DNA of 64,000 bases from Salinivirgaceae bacterium. Its GTDB lineage: Bacteria > Bacteroidota > Bacteroidia > Bacteroidales > Salinivirgaceae. Below, piece by piece: positions 31,644 to 42,728 of this stretch. A program made the translations under genes and the position numbers. The DNA lies in contig JAQICA010000013.1 of assembly GCA_027858775.1 (NCBI GenBank), positions 1 to 64,000 of the forward strand, read 5' to 3'. The notes under the pieces are model-generated. The model saw only the letters and a program-made list of their open reading frames with translations, was not told where the DNA came from and ran no database searches. Every line of letters begins with the position of its first letter. Position 1 is the stretch's first letter.

Positions 31644-31684
31644 TTAAAAAAGCAAAAGGGTGATGTATACTGACACCACCCTTT
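31644..31684 (-). terminator. Terminator downstream of floA on the minus strand
   Basis: AAAGGGTG...CACCCTTT hairpin followed on the minus strand by TTGCTTTTTT. Confidence 0.75.
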
Positions 31685-31705
31685 CCCAATTAGTTTTGCT
31701 AACGA

Positions 31706-32677
31706 TTATATGTTTGATTCTTCATCGTCAGAAATTGAATCTCTCATTTTTGTATCTGATTCAATATTTCGCATTCTATAATAATCCATTATACCAAGAT
31801 TTCCGTTCCGGAAGGCTTCCGCAATTGCTTTTGGCACATCGGCCTGGGCTTCGATTACTTTTGCTTGCATTTCCTGGGCAAGCGCTTTCATTTCCTGCTC
31901 TTGAGCTACTGCCATAGCCCTGCGTTCTTCGGCACGTGCTTGTGCAATATTTTTGTCAGCATTGGCCTGATCAATTTGTAGAACAGCACCTATATTTTTA
32001 CCTATATCGATATCGGCAATATCAATAGATAATATTTCAAATGCCGTACCGGCATCGAGTCCTTTTGAAAGCACTACTCTTGTAATATTATCGGGGTTTT
32101 CCAAAACGGCTTTATGGTCGACTGATGAACCAATAGACGATACAATACCTTCTCCAACACGAGCTAGTACGGTCTCTTCGCCGGCTCCACCTACGAGTTG
32201 TTTAATATTGGCTCGCACAGTAACCCGTGCTTTGCAAATAAGCTGAATACCGTCTTTCGAAACGGCAGTTACCGGTTTGGTGTTAATTACCTGAGGATTA
32301 ACAGACATTTGTACTGCTTCAAACACATCGCGGCCTGCAAGATCGATGGCAGTTGCCATTTTAAAGGTTAAGTCAATATTCGCTTTGCTGGCAGAAACCA
32401 AGGCATGCACTACGTGCTCTACATGTCCACCGGCCAAATAATGCGCCTCTAATTCATCCCTATTAAGCACCAGTCCGGCCTTAGATCCTTCAATAAGTGC
32501 TCTTACAATAACCGATGGTGGAACTTTACGCCATCGCATTAAAATTAATTGCAACAAAGAAATGCGAACACCCGAAACGAGTGCTGAAAACCACAAGCCA
32601 ATGGGTACGAAGTAAAGAAAAATCCATAATACAACGATTATGGCTGCTATTACAACTAAATAAAAGGTTATTTCCAT
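31706..32677 (-). CDS. floA: Flotillin-like protein FloA
   Basis: [65 protein letters not shown]. Confidence 0.93.
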   Translation of the reverse strand: MEITFYLVVIAAIIVVLWIFLYFVPIGLWFSALVSGVRISLLQLILMRWRKVPPSVIVRALIEGSKAGLVLNRDELEAHYLAGGHVEHVVHALVSASKANIDLTFKMATAIDLAGRDVFEAVQMSVNPQVINTKPVTAVSKDGIQLICKARVTVRANIKQLVGGAGEETVLARVGEGIVSSIGSSVDHKAVLENPDNITRVVLSKGLDAGTAFEILSIDIADIDIGKNIGAVLQIDQANADKNIAQARAEERRAMAVAQEQEMKALAQEMQAKVIEAQADVPKAIAEAFRNGNLGIMDYYRMRNIESDTKMRDSISDDEESNI

Positions 32678-32681
32678 AATA

Positions 32682-33158
32682 TTAATTTGTTAAATGTTTA
32701 ACGATTAACGTGTTCATTTCAACTTTTATAACTTTTACGGGCTGTTTTTCATCAACATAGGAATCATAGGAGCGGGCTTCGTAGCTTTTTCCATTGATGC
32801 GTATACGCCCCATGGGGTTTAGGCGCGAAATGCAAATGCCTTCATCGCCGGGTTTTACTTCGTCGCTCAATTTTGTTTCCGATACCATGCCACTAACGTT
32901 AGTATTGAGCATGAATTTCCTCCAGGTTCCTGAGCGCAGAGCCCAAACTATGGCAAGCATTAAAAAAGCTAAAGTGCCCCACAACACATAGTTTCCGGTG
33001 GTTGCACCGAAACTTTCGTAGGCAAGATAAATTCCTCCTGCCATAAACAGTATTCCGCCTATTGCTGCAACAGTGGTTCCTGGAATAACCAAAAACTCGA
33101 GCAGAAGTAACAATACTCCAACAAATATTAATAATCCAACTGCTATTGTTGCTCCCAT
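32682..33158 (-). CDS. NfeD-like membrane protein
   Basis: Multi-TM plus C-terminal OB-like domain ([27 protein letters not shown]). Confidence 0.88.
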   Translation of the reverse strand: MGATIAVGLLIFVGVLLLLLEFLVIPGTTVAAIGGILFMAGGIYLAYESFGATTGNYVLWGTLAFLMLAIVWALRSGTWRKFMLNTNVSGMVSETKLSDEVKPGDEGICISRLNPMGRIRINGKSYEARSYDSYVDEKQPVKVIKVEMNTLIVKHLTN

Positions 33159-33442
33159 TATTCAATTGTTACAGATAGTCCCCGGTCGCGTAAAATATTA
33201 TACATTGGTTTGAGATAATCGTTTGTTCCCGATTTTATATCACACTTTCCCTTATAATGTGTAATATAAGCACACTGTTCAGCCTGTTCATTCTTATGCG
33301 AACAAACATCAACCAATGATTTTATGACAAAATCGAAAGAATTTACATCATCATTGTGAAGCAATAAAGTTTTTTGCCCCACCTGCTTATCAACGCTAGC
33401 TTTTCGATTTTTAGGGTTTACATTTGAGTTTTCTAATGTCAT
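33158..33442 (-). CDS. clpS: ClpS adaptor
   Basis: LLLHNDDVNSFDFVIKSLVDVCSHKNEQAEQCAYITHYKGKCDIKSG. Confidence 0.9.
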   Translation of the reverse strand: MTLENSNVNPKNRKASVDKQVGQKTLLLHNDDVNSFDFVIKSLVDVCSHKNEQAEQCAYITHYKGKCDIKSGTNDYLKPMYNILRDRGLSVTIE

Positions 33443-33654
33443 AGTTTTAGTTCTTTACTTAGGAAAATTTTTTGATTGCCTGCCAGTATTACCTACTTCA
33501 GTCAAACGTAACAAAAGTAGACATTTTTTTAGTAAATAGTATCATTTATTCCGACAAAACAGCCAGCAAGTTAGGGATATAACCGCTAAAGGATAACAAT
33601 TATGATTAAACCCAATTCACTGGTATTATTTTCATACTTTTACAGAAAAAAGAA

Positions 33655-33897
33655 ATGAAGTGTAGGCCGAATTGTGGCGCTTGTTGCATTGCTCCATCAA
33701 TATCATCTCCCATTCCGGGAATGCCAAAAGGAAAACCTGCGGGTGTAAAATGCATACATTTAGATGATAATTACTTGTGTGAAATTTTTGATTCACCCCT
33801 CAGACCAAAGGTTTGTGGGGAATTTGAGGCGGAAGAGATTATTTGTGGAAAAAACCGCGATGAAGCCCTGCGAATACTAAATCAGTTAGAATTATAG
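33655..33897 (+). CDS. YkgJ-like Cys-rich zinc/iron-chelating protein
   Basis: [55 protein letters not shown]. Confidence 0.85.
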   Translation: MKCRPNCGACCIAPSISSPIPGMPKGKPAGVKCIHLDDNYLCEIFDSPLRPKVCGEFEAEEIICGKNRDEALRILNQLEL

Positions 33898-33940
33898 AAA
33901 GTAGCTAAAGCCACAAACCAAATCACTCACCTCTCGGGAA

Positions 33941-34759
33941 TTAATAATGCAGTTGCAGCAAACTTTGTTTTACGGCAGAAGACTCGCAGGTAATAAAAAG
34001 TTTTTCGCCAACAAATGCAATTCCTTCTGTCTGGTATTTATATAAATCCTCCATTTTATTCTTTATAAGAGGCTTACTCAGATCATCGATTTTATATTTC
34101 CATAAAATAGGAACATAATCGTGATAACCTATGAAGAATATAAACTCGCCTTTTAATGCTGCACCGGTAATTAAACCACCAGGATTAAAGTGCTGCTTTT
34201 TCTTAGCAACTTGTTCACCATTTCTAAGTTCTAATGTATACACATCACTATTAAACGTCACCCAATCTTTAGTAAAAAGCCACACTTCATCATCAACAAC
34301 TACCATGGCTTCACAGTCGAATGGGGTTTTACGGTTCGAAGGAACAAAGTTGGTTTGATCGGGATAGGAAAAATTGATTTCGAAAACCGGATTGGCTTCT
34401 GTTTTATTGATATCGGATATATTAACCGCTATAATTTTAAGATTTTTTCTTTTGCCTTTATTATTTCCAAAATCGCCAATTAACATGTAATTTTCTGAAA
34501 GTGCTAACGATTCCCAGTCGTGATTTTTCACACCCTGAATTTCCACGGTATGTTCAATTTCTCCAGCATCATTAAAGGCATATACTTTGTTTTCGCCTCC
34601 ACTATCATTAATTGTCCAGAAAAAATCATTATAAACAACCAATGCCGATGTTTCCTTTAGCTTATCGGGCAAAGAAGAAATAAGCGTAGAAGAAATCTGT
34701 GCCTGAAATGGGCATATAACCGCAAATACTAAGAAAATGGTTGTGAATATCTTTTTCAT
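33941..34759 (-). CDS. Secreted beta-propeller-like hypothetical protein
   Basis: Signal peptide; SALVVYNDFFWTINDSGGENKVYAFNDAGEIEHTVEIQGVKNHDWESLAL (SdiA-regulated-like). Confidence 0.65.
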   Translation of the reverse strand: MKKIFTTIFLVFAVICPFQAQISSTLISSLPDKLKETSALVVYNDFFWTINDSGGENKVYAFNDAGEIEHTVEIQGVKNHDWESLALSENYMLIGDFGNNKGKRKNLKIIAVNISDINKTEANPVFEINFSYPDQTNFVPSNRKTPFDCEAMVVVDDEVWLFTKDWVTFNSDVYTLELRNGEQVAKKKQHFNPGGLITGAALKGEFIFFIGYHDYVPILWKYKIDDLSKPLIKNKMEDLYKYQTEGIAFVGEKLFITCESSAVKQSLLQLHY

Positions 34760-34808
34760 GATTTACTAGAGTAATGAAATATTTATTATGAAAAGCATAA
34801 AACTGGGA

Positions 34809-35354
34809 TTATTCCATTGGCATTAAATAGACGATGGTTCGATTCTGCATATCATATATTTCAATAATTTCCCGTTCGGGTTTATGGCGTTTAGTAAGTT
34901 CCTTATTAAATGCCTTATACACTTTCATAGCCCCAATAGCAATGGAAAAGCGGCTTTTGTATGGAAATGAAGTGGCAAGGTAATCATTATGTTTTATTGA
35001 CTTTACATTCAATTCAGGCACTCTGTTTGCTCCAACCGTTTCGGGGACCATAAAACCAACATCGCTTCTCAATTCTTTTTTGCGTGTTTTGCGCGGATTA
35101 TCGTAGTAAATCACGCCCATATTTACGATTGGAACATCGGCTGCTTTAAGCTGATCTAGCATACTTTCTAATATAGTTCCATTTTTCGAGTAGTCGCCCC
35201 GGTATGATTTATATACAAAATTAAACGGTTGGAATTTGATTTCGCGTATGGCTGTTTTGTGTAACACCCGATGAAAAAGAAAAAATCCGGCAACAAGTGC
35301 TAAAAACACAAAAAATACAATCATCGGGATAAAGAAATAGTCTGACAATATCAT
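34809..35354 (-). CDS. Membrane-anchored hypothetical protein, possibly GyrI-like effector-binding fold
   Basis: N-terminal TM then PFNFVYKSYRGDYSKNGTILESMLDQLKAADV...IYYDNPRKTRKKELRSDVGFMV; overlaps the upstream stop by 4 nt. Confidence 0.5.
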   Translation of the reverse strand: MILSDYFFIPMIVFFVFLALVAGFFLFHRVLHKTAIREIKFQPFNFVYKSYRGDYSKNGTILESMLDQLKAADVPIVNMGVIYYDNPRKTRKKELRSDVGFMVPETVGANRVPELNVKSIKHNDYLATSFPYKSRFSIAIGAMKVYKAFNKELTKRHKPEREIIEIYDMQNRTIVYLMPME

Positions 35355-37501
35355 GTATTGAGAAATTTACTAATGATTTTCAAGAAGAGTTTTAGCTTAA
35401 TGGGTTTATAAATGATATCGTCGCAACCAACCCGTTGTGCTTTGTTTTCAATATCGGCCATATTAAGTGCCGTTTGAGCAACCACTGGAAGTTTACGCTT
35501 TTTTTCCTTTATTAGTTCGGTGGCATCAAAGCCATCCATTACCGGCATATTCAAATCCATAAGTACTAAATCGATATCGTTTCGCTCCAACGCTATATCT
35601 ACAGCCTCTTTTCCGTTGCGTGCACGCACAAGTTTAACTTCTGTTTTACGAAGAGCCTCAACCAAATACAAGTAATTTGCTTCGGTATCTTCGGCAATTA
35701 ATATGGTTTTTTCGCTCCAATTAAACAAGTGCTGTTTGCTTTTATCAATATCTTTAAAATTCATTTTTAAGCCCATTACGAGCATATCGTCCACCTGCTT
35801 ATCGTTTTTCTTCCACTCCATAATGGTGCGATCGAGAATGTGCTTTTGCTTATCAAGCGACTCTTTATGAATTTCGAGCAACAAACGTTTAAACCGCTTA
35901 ACCATGAACTTGCGCCCGTGCTTACCTCCAAACTGATCCTGATATCCATCAGAATAAATATAAATGATATCATTTGGTTTGGTTTGTATTTCGTGGTTCG
36001 TAAATTCGGCATCCACATCTCTATTATAGCTAATGGCCATCGGGTCGCCCTTAAAAATCATCATTTCGCCATCACGAATAAGAATCATTGGATTGTGCGC
36101 TCCGGCAAACTGCAATTCTCCAGTTTGTTTATCGATAACCAACAATGCGATATCCATACCGTCCTTAGCCTCGTGCACATATCCTTCCTGATGCAACGAT
36201 CGAATAACGTAATCTTTCAGGTGCATAAGTACTTCGCTCGCCTGAAGTGATTTAACATGCTTGTTCTCTATAAGTTTATTAACAATTTCATTTAAAAAGG
36301 CTACTCCCAGCATACTCATAAAAGCTCCCGGCACTCCATGCCCTGTGCAGTCAGCAGCAGCAATAATAAGCTTATCGTTCTTTTCTGTCATCCAGTAAAA
36401 GTCTCCGGAAACAATATCCCGCGGCTTAAACAGTACGAAATACTCATTTAAGTATTTTTCAAACAGTGGTTCCGGAGGTAAAACTGCATTCTGAATACGC
36501 TGAGCATACTGTATAGAGGCTTGAATTTTTTCTGCTTGTATCCGAATCTCATCGCTTTGCGCTTTTATTTCATCGTTTTTCTTAGCCAGTGCTGTATTGA
36601 CCTTCTTGGTTTTTCGAACTTGCCTTAATATAAAAAATGCAAAAACAAAAATGATTACAGCAATACCCAACAACAAGTAACGAATAATTGCCTCGTTGCG
36701 CAAGCGCTCTTGCAACACTTTTTCTTTTTCTTCCTGTAACCTTATAATATGCTGGCGTTCGGCCGATATTTGAGACACTCGCATTAACGTATCCTCGGTC
36801 GCTCGTAATCGTTGTCTTTCTTGCGATAATTTCTCTTCGGTTTTTTCTTTTTGTATTTGTGCTTTTTGAACCACTTTTTCGGACTCCTGTTTCATTTGCA
36901 CCATCTCTTGTTCTTTCAGGTGTTTATCAAATGTCGAATAGAGATTAAAATAATTCATGGTTTCTTCTGAATTGCCTAAGGCTTTATGTATTTCAGCCAA
37001 CATTCCATAGCAACTTCTTACGAGTTCAAGCTGATTAAGTTCCTGCGCCAATTCTAAAGCATTTTCCGCTGCACTCAATGCTTCATTGTTCCTTTCAGCA
37101 CTCTGGTAGGCCACAGCAATATTTACATATGCACTGGCAATGGCCGGTTTATTCTTTTGTTTTTTTGAAATAGTTAGTGATTTGTTAAAAGCATTTATAG
37201 CGTTATCATATTGTGCTAAATCAGAATAAACCAAGCCAAGGTTAGTATAGGTATTTCGCAAACCGGCTACATTTCCTTGCTTTTGTGTTAAGGAAAGAAG
37301 TTTTTCAAACTCTTCTGCCGCCATTTCGTTTTTGCCACTTTCCCAATAATGATAGGCTATTTTATTCAAGAAAAATATTTCCTGATTGGTATCGCCATCA
37401 GCTTTGGCTTTCGAATATCCGCTCTTAAGTTCATCAATTGACTGAGAAAAAGCTATTTGCGTAAGTGCTAAGAAGAAGCTTAAAACTAATATTCGATTCA
37501 T
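35351..37501 (-). CDS. TPR - TM - coiled coil - SpoIIE (PP2C) phosphatase - C-terminal receiver protein
   Basis: TPR repeats; DIVSGDFYWMTEKNDKLIIAAADCTGHGVPGAFMSMLG; terminal REC ILIAEDTEANYLYLVEALRKTEVK...DLVLMDLNMPVMDGFDATE. Confidence 0.93.
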   Translation of the reverse strand: MNRILVLSFFLALTQIAFSQSIDELKSGYSKAKADGDTNQEIFFLNKIAYHYWESGKNEMAAEEFEKLLSLTQKQGNVAGLRNTYTNLGLVYSDLAQYDNAINAFNKSLTISKKQKNKPAIASAYVNIAVAYQSAERNNEALSAAENALELAQELNQLELVRSCYGMLAEIHKALGNSEETMNYFNLYSTFDKHLKEQEMVQMKQESEKVVQKAQIQKEKTEEKLSQERQRLRATEDTLMRVSQISAERQHIIRLQEEKEKVLQERLRNEAIIRYLLLGIAVIIFVFAFFILRQVRKTKKVNTALAKKNDEIKAQSDEIRIQAEKIQASIQYAQRIQNAVLPPEPLFEKYLNEYFVLFKPRDIVSGDFYWMTEKNDKLIIAAADCTGHGVPGAFMSMLGVAFLNEIVNKLIENKHVKSLQASEVLMHLKDYVIRSLHQEGYVHEAKDGMDIALLVIDKQTGELQFAGAHNPMILIRDGEMMIFKGDPMAISYNRDVDAEFTNHEIQTKPNDIIYIYSDGYQDQFGGKHGRKFMVKRFKRLLLEIHKESLDKQKHILDRTIMEWKKNDKQVDDMLVMGLKMNFKDIDKSKQHLFNWSEKTILIAEDTEANYLYLVEALRKTEVKLVRARNGKEAVDIALERNDIDLVLMDLNMPVMDGFDATELIKEKKRKLPVVAQTALNMADIENKAQRVGCDDIIYKPIKLKLFLKIISKFLNT

Positions 37502-37622
37502 AAAAGAATGATTTTAAATAACGGCATATAATAGCCATCGGGTTGGTTTTCTTAGTAGCAGGGGTAGATAAGAAACCCACGCACTATATTATATTTATTC
37601 CAAGTAATAATATGATTATCAA

Positions 37623-39347
37623 CTAATTAATAGAAATCTCAATGTTTTCTTCTGCAATATTGCCAAGCTTATCTGTGGCTTTTATATATACCTTATAATC
37701 GCGTCCGCTTTCGAAAATATCTATTGCGGAACCGTATGTTGATAGTTGCCCGTTGTTCACTTTATATACAATACGCTTTAATCCTGCTAGGTCATCGGTT
37801 GCAGAAAGAAATACCTGCAGGTGATCAGGGTACACATCAATTTTATTACCCAATGCGGTTTTACTTCCAATAGGTTCAACACTAAAGTTTACATTAATAC
37901 GTGGAGAAACATCATCGACCACAAAGAAAAATTCTTTATTATTTGAGTTACCAACCTTATCGAATCCTGTAAAAAATACAGTATGTAATCCAGACTGGTC
38001 TACTGTAAAAGAATCCTCGTATTTCACCTCATTCCCATCATTAATCTTGTATGTAATTTTGTCGGTTCCCGATTCTTTATCAGCAGCTGTCAGTTTAATT
38101 CTTGTTTTAGGGGCAATAAAAACAGTATCGCGATCGCGAGAAAAGGCTCCTTCAAATTTCTGACTAAGTACCGGACCAGTCAAATCGACGTACGAAGCAT
38201 CGCGCTTTTGATTTGAACTGCCGCCTTCTGCTTTATTATTAACGTTATCGAATGCCCATATTTTTACGCTAAGACTTCCACTATTTCCTTTCAAGTAAAA
38301 TGGTGCTTCATACATATGCTCCTCTCCCGCTCCAACCTTGTAATGCACAGTTTTAACCCCGGCTTTATTATCCATGCTGGTAATCTTAAATTTGCTACGT
38401 CCGGAGGAATACTGTACTCCATTGGCCATAAATGTATTTCCCATTATTTCTTCAACTAATACGGGTGGGGTTTTATCTACATAAAATGTAAATGTATTCC
38501 AGTCCTCTTTATTTCCAACATGATCGATAGCATAAAAAGATAAGGTATACTCTCCTTCATTGAACCACGAAGCTTTTAACGGGTATTTATACGGCTTTAT
38601 TTCATTTTCGTTAATTCGATAAAAAACGCCCTTAACTCCCGAACCTGTTTCTTCATTTTCTATTATTATTGTGCTTCTGCCCGACACCACATTTTCATGC
38701 TTGTCTCCTTCGATTTTTATTGAAGTTCGCGGATTAGATTTATCAATGAAAATTACTTCTTTGTTTGTTTCTTCTGCGTTTCCAACGTTATCAATTGAAT
38801 AATACGAAATCTTATACTCTTTCTCCTGAGTGAGATCAATGGGTTGATCAAACTTCTTAAACGCTGCACCATCAATTGAATAATAGATTGTATTCACGCC
38901 GGAATGCGCATCATAAGCATCGAAATCTAACTTTACACTACCTGATAAATATATTCTATCGTCTTTTCGATAACCACTTTTTACACCTTTAATTTTTGTG
39001 CGTGGAGCACGGCTATCTGCATAAATCTCAAAAATAATATCCGAAATTGGATATACTACCTTTTTGGTTACTGTATCTACTTTTGATGGTGTACGCACCG
39101 TATTAAGTCCCTCTGTATCAAAATATAAAGGATTCGTGTAACCTTTTGAGTCTTCACTTTCCAATATCACCTTTTCGGTATTTTCACTATCAGATGTACT
39201 TAAGTACAAATACACCGGGAGTTCTTTTTGTATGTATAATTTTCCATCTTCAGCTTTATACAGTTGCTTTTTATGTGTAATCCGCTCCTGAGCATTTGCT
39301 GTAAGAACCAATACTAGTAGCACAATTGAAAATAAAGTTCTTATCAT
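37623..39347 (-). CDS. Secreted protein with tandem OmpL47/Ig-like repeats
   Basis: Recurrent IYYSIDG...YYSIDNVGNAEE / FYAIDHVGNKED / VHYKVGAGEE...AFDNVNNKAEG / ITYKINDG...GFDKVGNSNN / IVYKVNNG...ATDKLGNIAEE. Confidence 0.8.
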   Translation of the reverse strand: MIRTLFSIVLLVLVLTANAQERITHKKQLYKAEDGKLYIQKELPVYLYLSTSDSENTEKVILESEDSKGYTNPLYFDTEGLNTVRTPSKVDTVTKKVVYPISDIIFEIYADSRAPRTKIKGVKSGYRKDDRIYLSGSVKLDFDAYDAHSGVNTIYYSIDGAAFKKFDQPIDLTQEKEYKISYYSIDNVGNAEETNKEVIFIDKSNPRTSIKIEGDKHENVVSGRSTIIIENEETGSGVKGVFYRINENEIKPYKYPLKASWFNEGEYTLSFYAIDHVGNKEDWNTFTFYVDKTPPVLVEEIMGNTFMANGVQYSSGRSKFKITSMDNKAGVKTVHYKVGAGEEHMYEAPFYLKGNSGSLSVKIWAFDNVNNKAEGGSSNQKRDASYVDLTGPVLSQKFEGAFSRDRDTVFIAPKTRIKLTAADKESGTDKITYKINDGNEVKYEDSFTVDQSGLHTVFFTGFDKVGNSNNKEFFFVVDDVSPRINVNFSVEPIGSKTALGNKIDVYPDHLQVFLSATDDLAGLKRIVYKVNNGQLSTYGSAIDIFESGRDYKVYIKATDKLGNIAEENIEISIN

Positions 39348-39722
39348 GAGTATTTTTTTTAGTTAAACCTATTCTTAAAGACTTTCGTCTGACTGTAACA
39401 CCGATAATACTTATCAATAGCTAAAATTACTTATCAATTTTGAAGTACACAACAATTTTGCGAAATAAATATACCTCTTTATCCATCCTTTTCCTCAAGA
39501 ATACAATATACATAAGTTATTTATAATGAATTCTCTACACACACACAATATCTTACTAATTTCAAGAAAAAGATATAATTGTCTGATATACTGATTAAAA
39601 TGACTTACAGATATTTAAAACTTGAGAATCGACTATTCAATTACGTTACACATATAAATGGTATGTGTTCCGATAATTTAAACTATTTATACTATTTTTG
39701 CGACTGAAACACTTCGACAAAT

Positions 39723-40688
39723 ATGAAAATAATTCAATACTATTCAATACGTATTTTCTCGGGTTTTATAGGATTTCTGCCATTTTTCATTCTATACGGA
39801 CTTTCCGATTTCATTACACTCATTCTACACTTTGTGGTTAAATACCGGCGCAATGTGGTACGTTCTAACCTAACTCGTTGCTTTCCAGAAAAAAGCAAAA
39901 AAGAGTTACAGAAAATTGAACGAAGATTCTACCGTAACTTAACTGATATAGCCATTGAGAGCATCAAGGGAATCTTTATGACTAAAAGGCAAATCAACAA
40001 ACGATTTAAAATTGTAAACCCGGAGGTACTCAATAAATATTACCAAAACGGCCAGGATATTTTGAGCTTGGCAGGTCACTATTGCAACTGGGAGTGGGGT
40101 ATATTAGGGGTCGATTTCCAAATTAAGCATCAGGCTGTATCTATCTACAAGCCAATGCACGATAAATTAATGGAAAAGTACAGCCATAAACGCAGGTCGC
40201 GGTTCGGCATGAAATTAATTCCTATCTCTGAAGCCAAAAGTTTCATCGGGTCAAAACGAGAAAACCCGGCTGCACTGATTTTAGCAGCGGATCAAAATCC
40301 GGCCGACCGTAAAAAAGCAATTGTTGTAGATTTTTTCGACATGGAAACCGCATGTCTGCATGGTCCGGAAGCATATGGACGAAACCTGGGTTGGCCAATT
40401 GTATATTTCGATATTCAGCGTGTAAAACGCGGACACTACACTCTTGAAATAATAGAATTATTTGAACACCCGGAGAAAACAGAGTTTGGCGAAATTACCC
40501 AAAAGTACATGAGTACGCTTGAAGGAATTATTAAGCAAAAACCGGAAAATTGGCTGTGGTCGCACAAACGATGGAAAAGTACAAAAGAAGAAATTACTGA
40601 AATAAAAGGGTATAACCAGGCACGTATTAAGAAAGAAAAACAAATGCAAAAGGAGTCCTCAGCTATTTCTCAAAACGATAATAAATAG
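39723..40688 (+). CDS. Lysophospholipid/lipid A biosynthesis acyltransferase (LpxL/HtrB family)
   Basis: SLAGHYCNWEWGILG (HX4 region), ALILAADQNPADRKKAIVVDFF, ENWLWSHKRWK. Confidence 0.9.
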   Translation: MKIIQYYSIRIFSGFIGFLPFFILYGLSDFITLILHFVVKYRRNVVRSNLTRCFPEKSKKELQKIERRFYRNLTDIAIESIKGIFMTKRQINKRFKIVNPEVLNKYYQNGQDILSLAGHYCNWEWGILGVDFQIKHQAVSIYKPMHDKLMEKYSHKRRSRFGMKLIPISEAKSFIGSKRENPAALILAADQNPADRKKAIVVDFFDMETACLHGPEAYGRNLGWPIVYFDIQRVKRGHYTLEIIELFEHPEKTEFGEITQKYMSTLEGIIKQKPENWLWSHKRWKSTKEEITEIKGYNQARIKKEKQMQKESSAISQNDNK

Positions 40689-40939
40689 TGCTTGTATGCA
40701 TGCTTATGCAGATATTCTAAAGGTTTTAAACAAAATAATTTGACAGTTATTAAGGACGTTTTTTCTTTGGTAATTTGAACATATGAGGCCGTATTAAAAT
40801 GCCTCTTCCTTTTTGATAGTTCCAATTTATCGGCATTAAAAACTATACTCAGAACACTGATTTGCTCATGTTTTTGGCATTGCTAAAAACAAAAATTTTT
40901 GCAACTTTCTCTAATTCTTAGGTCTGACCGACACTAGTT

Positions 40940-41218
40940 TCACCTTAACAAACTATGCCAACGCGGATTACGTTTAATAATAGCTGCAATAAAGCCACAC
41001 ACAGGTACAACTTTATAGCCAGCTTGTTCGGTATAGGTGAGAACCTGCTCAACCATTTTCTTCCCAACTCCTTGCCCTTCCAATTCTTTCGGAACCTTAG
41101 CAAAATTAAGGTACATCACATCTCCTTTTAACTGGTAAGTGACAAAAGGAGTATACTCTCCTACCTGTACTTCAAATCGCTTTATTGCTTCATTATTTAT
41201 TAACTCAAATTTATTCAT
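40940..41218 (-). CDS. NATD1/YjdJ-like GNAT N-acetyltransferase
   Basis: LNFAKVPKELEGQGVGKKMVEQVLTYTEQAGYKVVPVCGFIAAIIKRNPRWHSLL. Confidence 0.85.
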   Translation of the reverse strand: MNKFELINNEAIKRFEVQVGEYTPFVTYQLKGDVMYLNFAKVPKELEGQGVGKKMVEQVLTYTEQAGYKVVPVCGFIAAIIKRNPRWHSLLR

Positions 41219-41426
41219 ATTGCAGTTTATTTTAAACTATTTGGAAACAGACCCTTTTCGTATGTTTGTGCGGCAACGTATGAAAACCACCATTTAAGGG
41301 AATTGTCCTGGAGGAATTAAAAATTGAGCTCTTTATCTACTATTTGTTTCATTCCAGCAAATGATTTTATATTATTTTTTGGATATCATCTTCACTTCTG
41401 TTATGCCCGGTATTTAAAGCAAGGTA

Positions 41427-42587
41427 CTATTTTTTATTCAGAGGTAACTCTATTCCAAAGCCTTTCCTTTTATCCTCAAATTTTAGCATCAATGAAAAAA
41501 CAAGGCCAACGAGTCCAAGTCCGGCAAACATTAAGATCGTATAGGTATAGTCTGCCACAACAGGATTTTCTGGATTGGTTTTATCTAAAATAATTCATGC
41601 CAATAGTGGGATTCCCCAAAGACCAAGGTTTTGAACCGAATACATAATGCCATAAGCAGCCCCAATACGACTTTCTTTTACTAATCTGACCATACTTGGC
41701 CACATTGCAGCCGGAACGAGTGAAAAGGCGATGCCCAGAAAAACGACCGGAACATATGGTGTGATGGTTGTAAAGGCAAAGGTAAGATGTACTCCAAGTA
41801 CGATGAGTGAGCCTAAAATCATTGCCGTAGCGCTTCTTCCATATTTATCAATTACAAATCCGAAGAATGGGGTAAAAAAAGCAGTCCCGATTGGCAAGAG
41901 CGAGGTTATTCGACCACTTTGAATGGCTGAATACCCAAACTTATCTGCAAAAAAGTCGGGAGCGTAAGCTACAAATGGGAAAACAGCCGAATAAAATGTT
42001 ACACATAAAAGCACAATGTAAAGAAACGGACGATTGGTGAGGATAACCTTGATATCGGCAAATGAAAACTTTTCAGCGGCAGTAGGAGGTGTTGTAATGG
42101 CAATCTGCCTGTCGAGTTTTGCATCCATAAACATATATACGAGAAAGGCAAGTAACCCAATTACTACCAAGATAGCTGCATCATTTTTAATTCGGGGGAG
42201 TATTGCGGAAGAAAAGATGACATAAGGGCTTTACCGGCTCCACCGGCACTATAAAAATCGGATGCTCCATAGGCAGTAAGCAAGGCACCAAGAGCCATTA
42301 GAAACACAAACGTATCCCGTACGCTTAATTCCGTATCGATCGAGAATGGCGCCGCCAATAATGGCCATTAACAGAAATGTATTAGGAATACTATAAAAGG
42401 AAACGAACAACCCATAATCGGTATTGCTAAAGTTAAATTCCGTCAATAGCATATCCTTCAGAGTTGAGAAGGCATCGTAGAAATAATAATTGACTGATAA
42501 GACAAAACCGACTAGTATGAGTACCAGCCACCTGAGTAGGGCTAAATCGTTTAGTGCTTTAGATACCTTTTACACCTTAAAATTCAT
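41427..42587 (-). pseudogene. MFS transporter pseudogene
   Basis: Continuous homology across ORFs 42249-42452, 42164-42358, 41595-42170 and an un-called tail IILDKTNPENPVVADYTYTILMFAGLGLVGLVFSLMLKFEDKRKGFGIELPLNKK*; broken by an early TAA (MNFKV*), shifts and an in-frame TGA after GIPLLA. Confidence 0.85.
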
Positions 42588-42679
42588 GGTTTTTTTAGAT
42601 TTCGGTTATCAATCGGCCAAAAAAGGGGTTCTTATGGGTACTTAAAAAAGGGGTTTTTTCTGAACCCGACTAAAAACAA

Positions 42680-42712
42680 AAAAAGCCGGAACAAGCCGAC
42701 TTTTTTGTTAAT
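42680..42712 (-). terminator. Terminator downstream of the cold-shock-domain gene
   Basis: Minus strand AAGTCGG-cttgtt-CCGGCTTTTTTT (one G-U). Confidence 0.65.
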
Positions 42713-42728
42713 ATTTTGTGTAAAGTAT

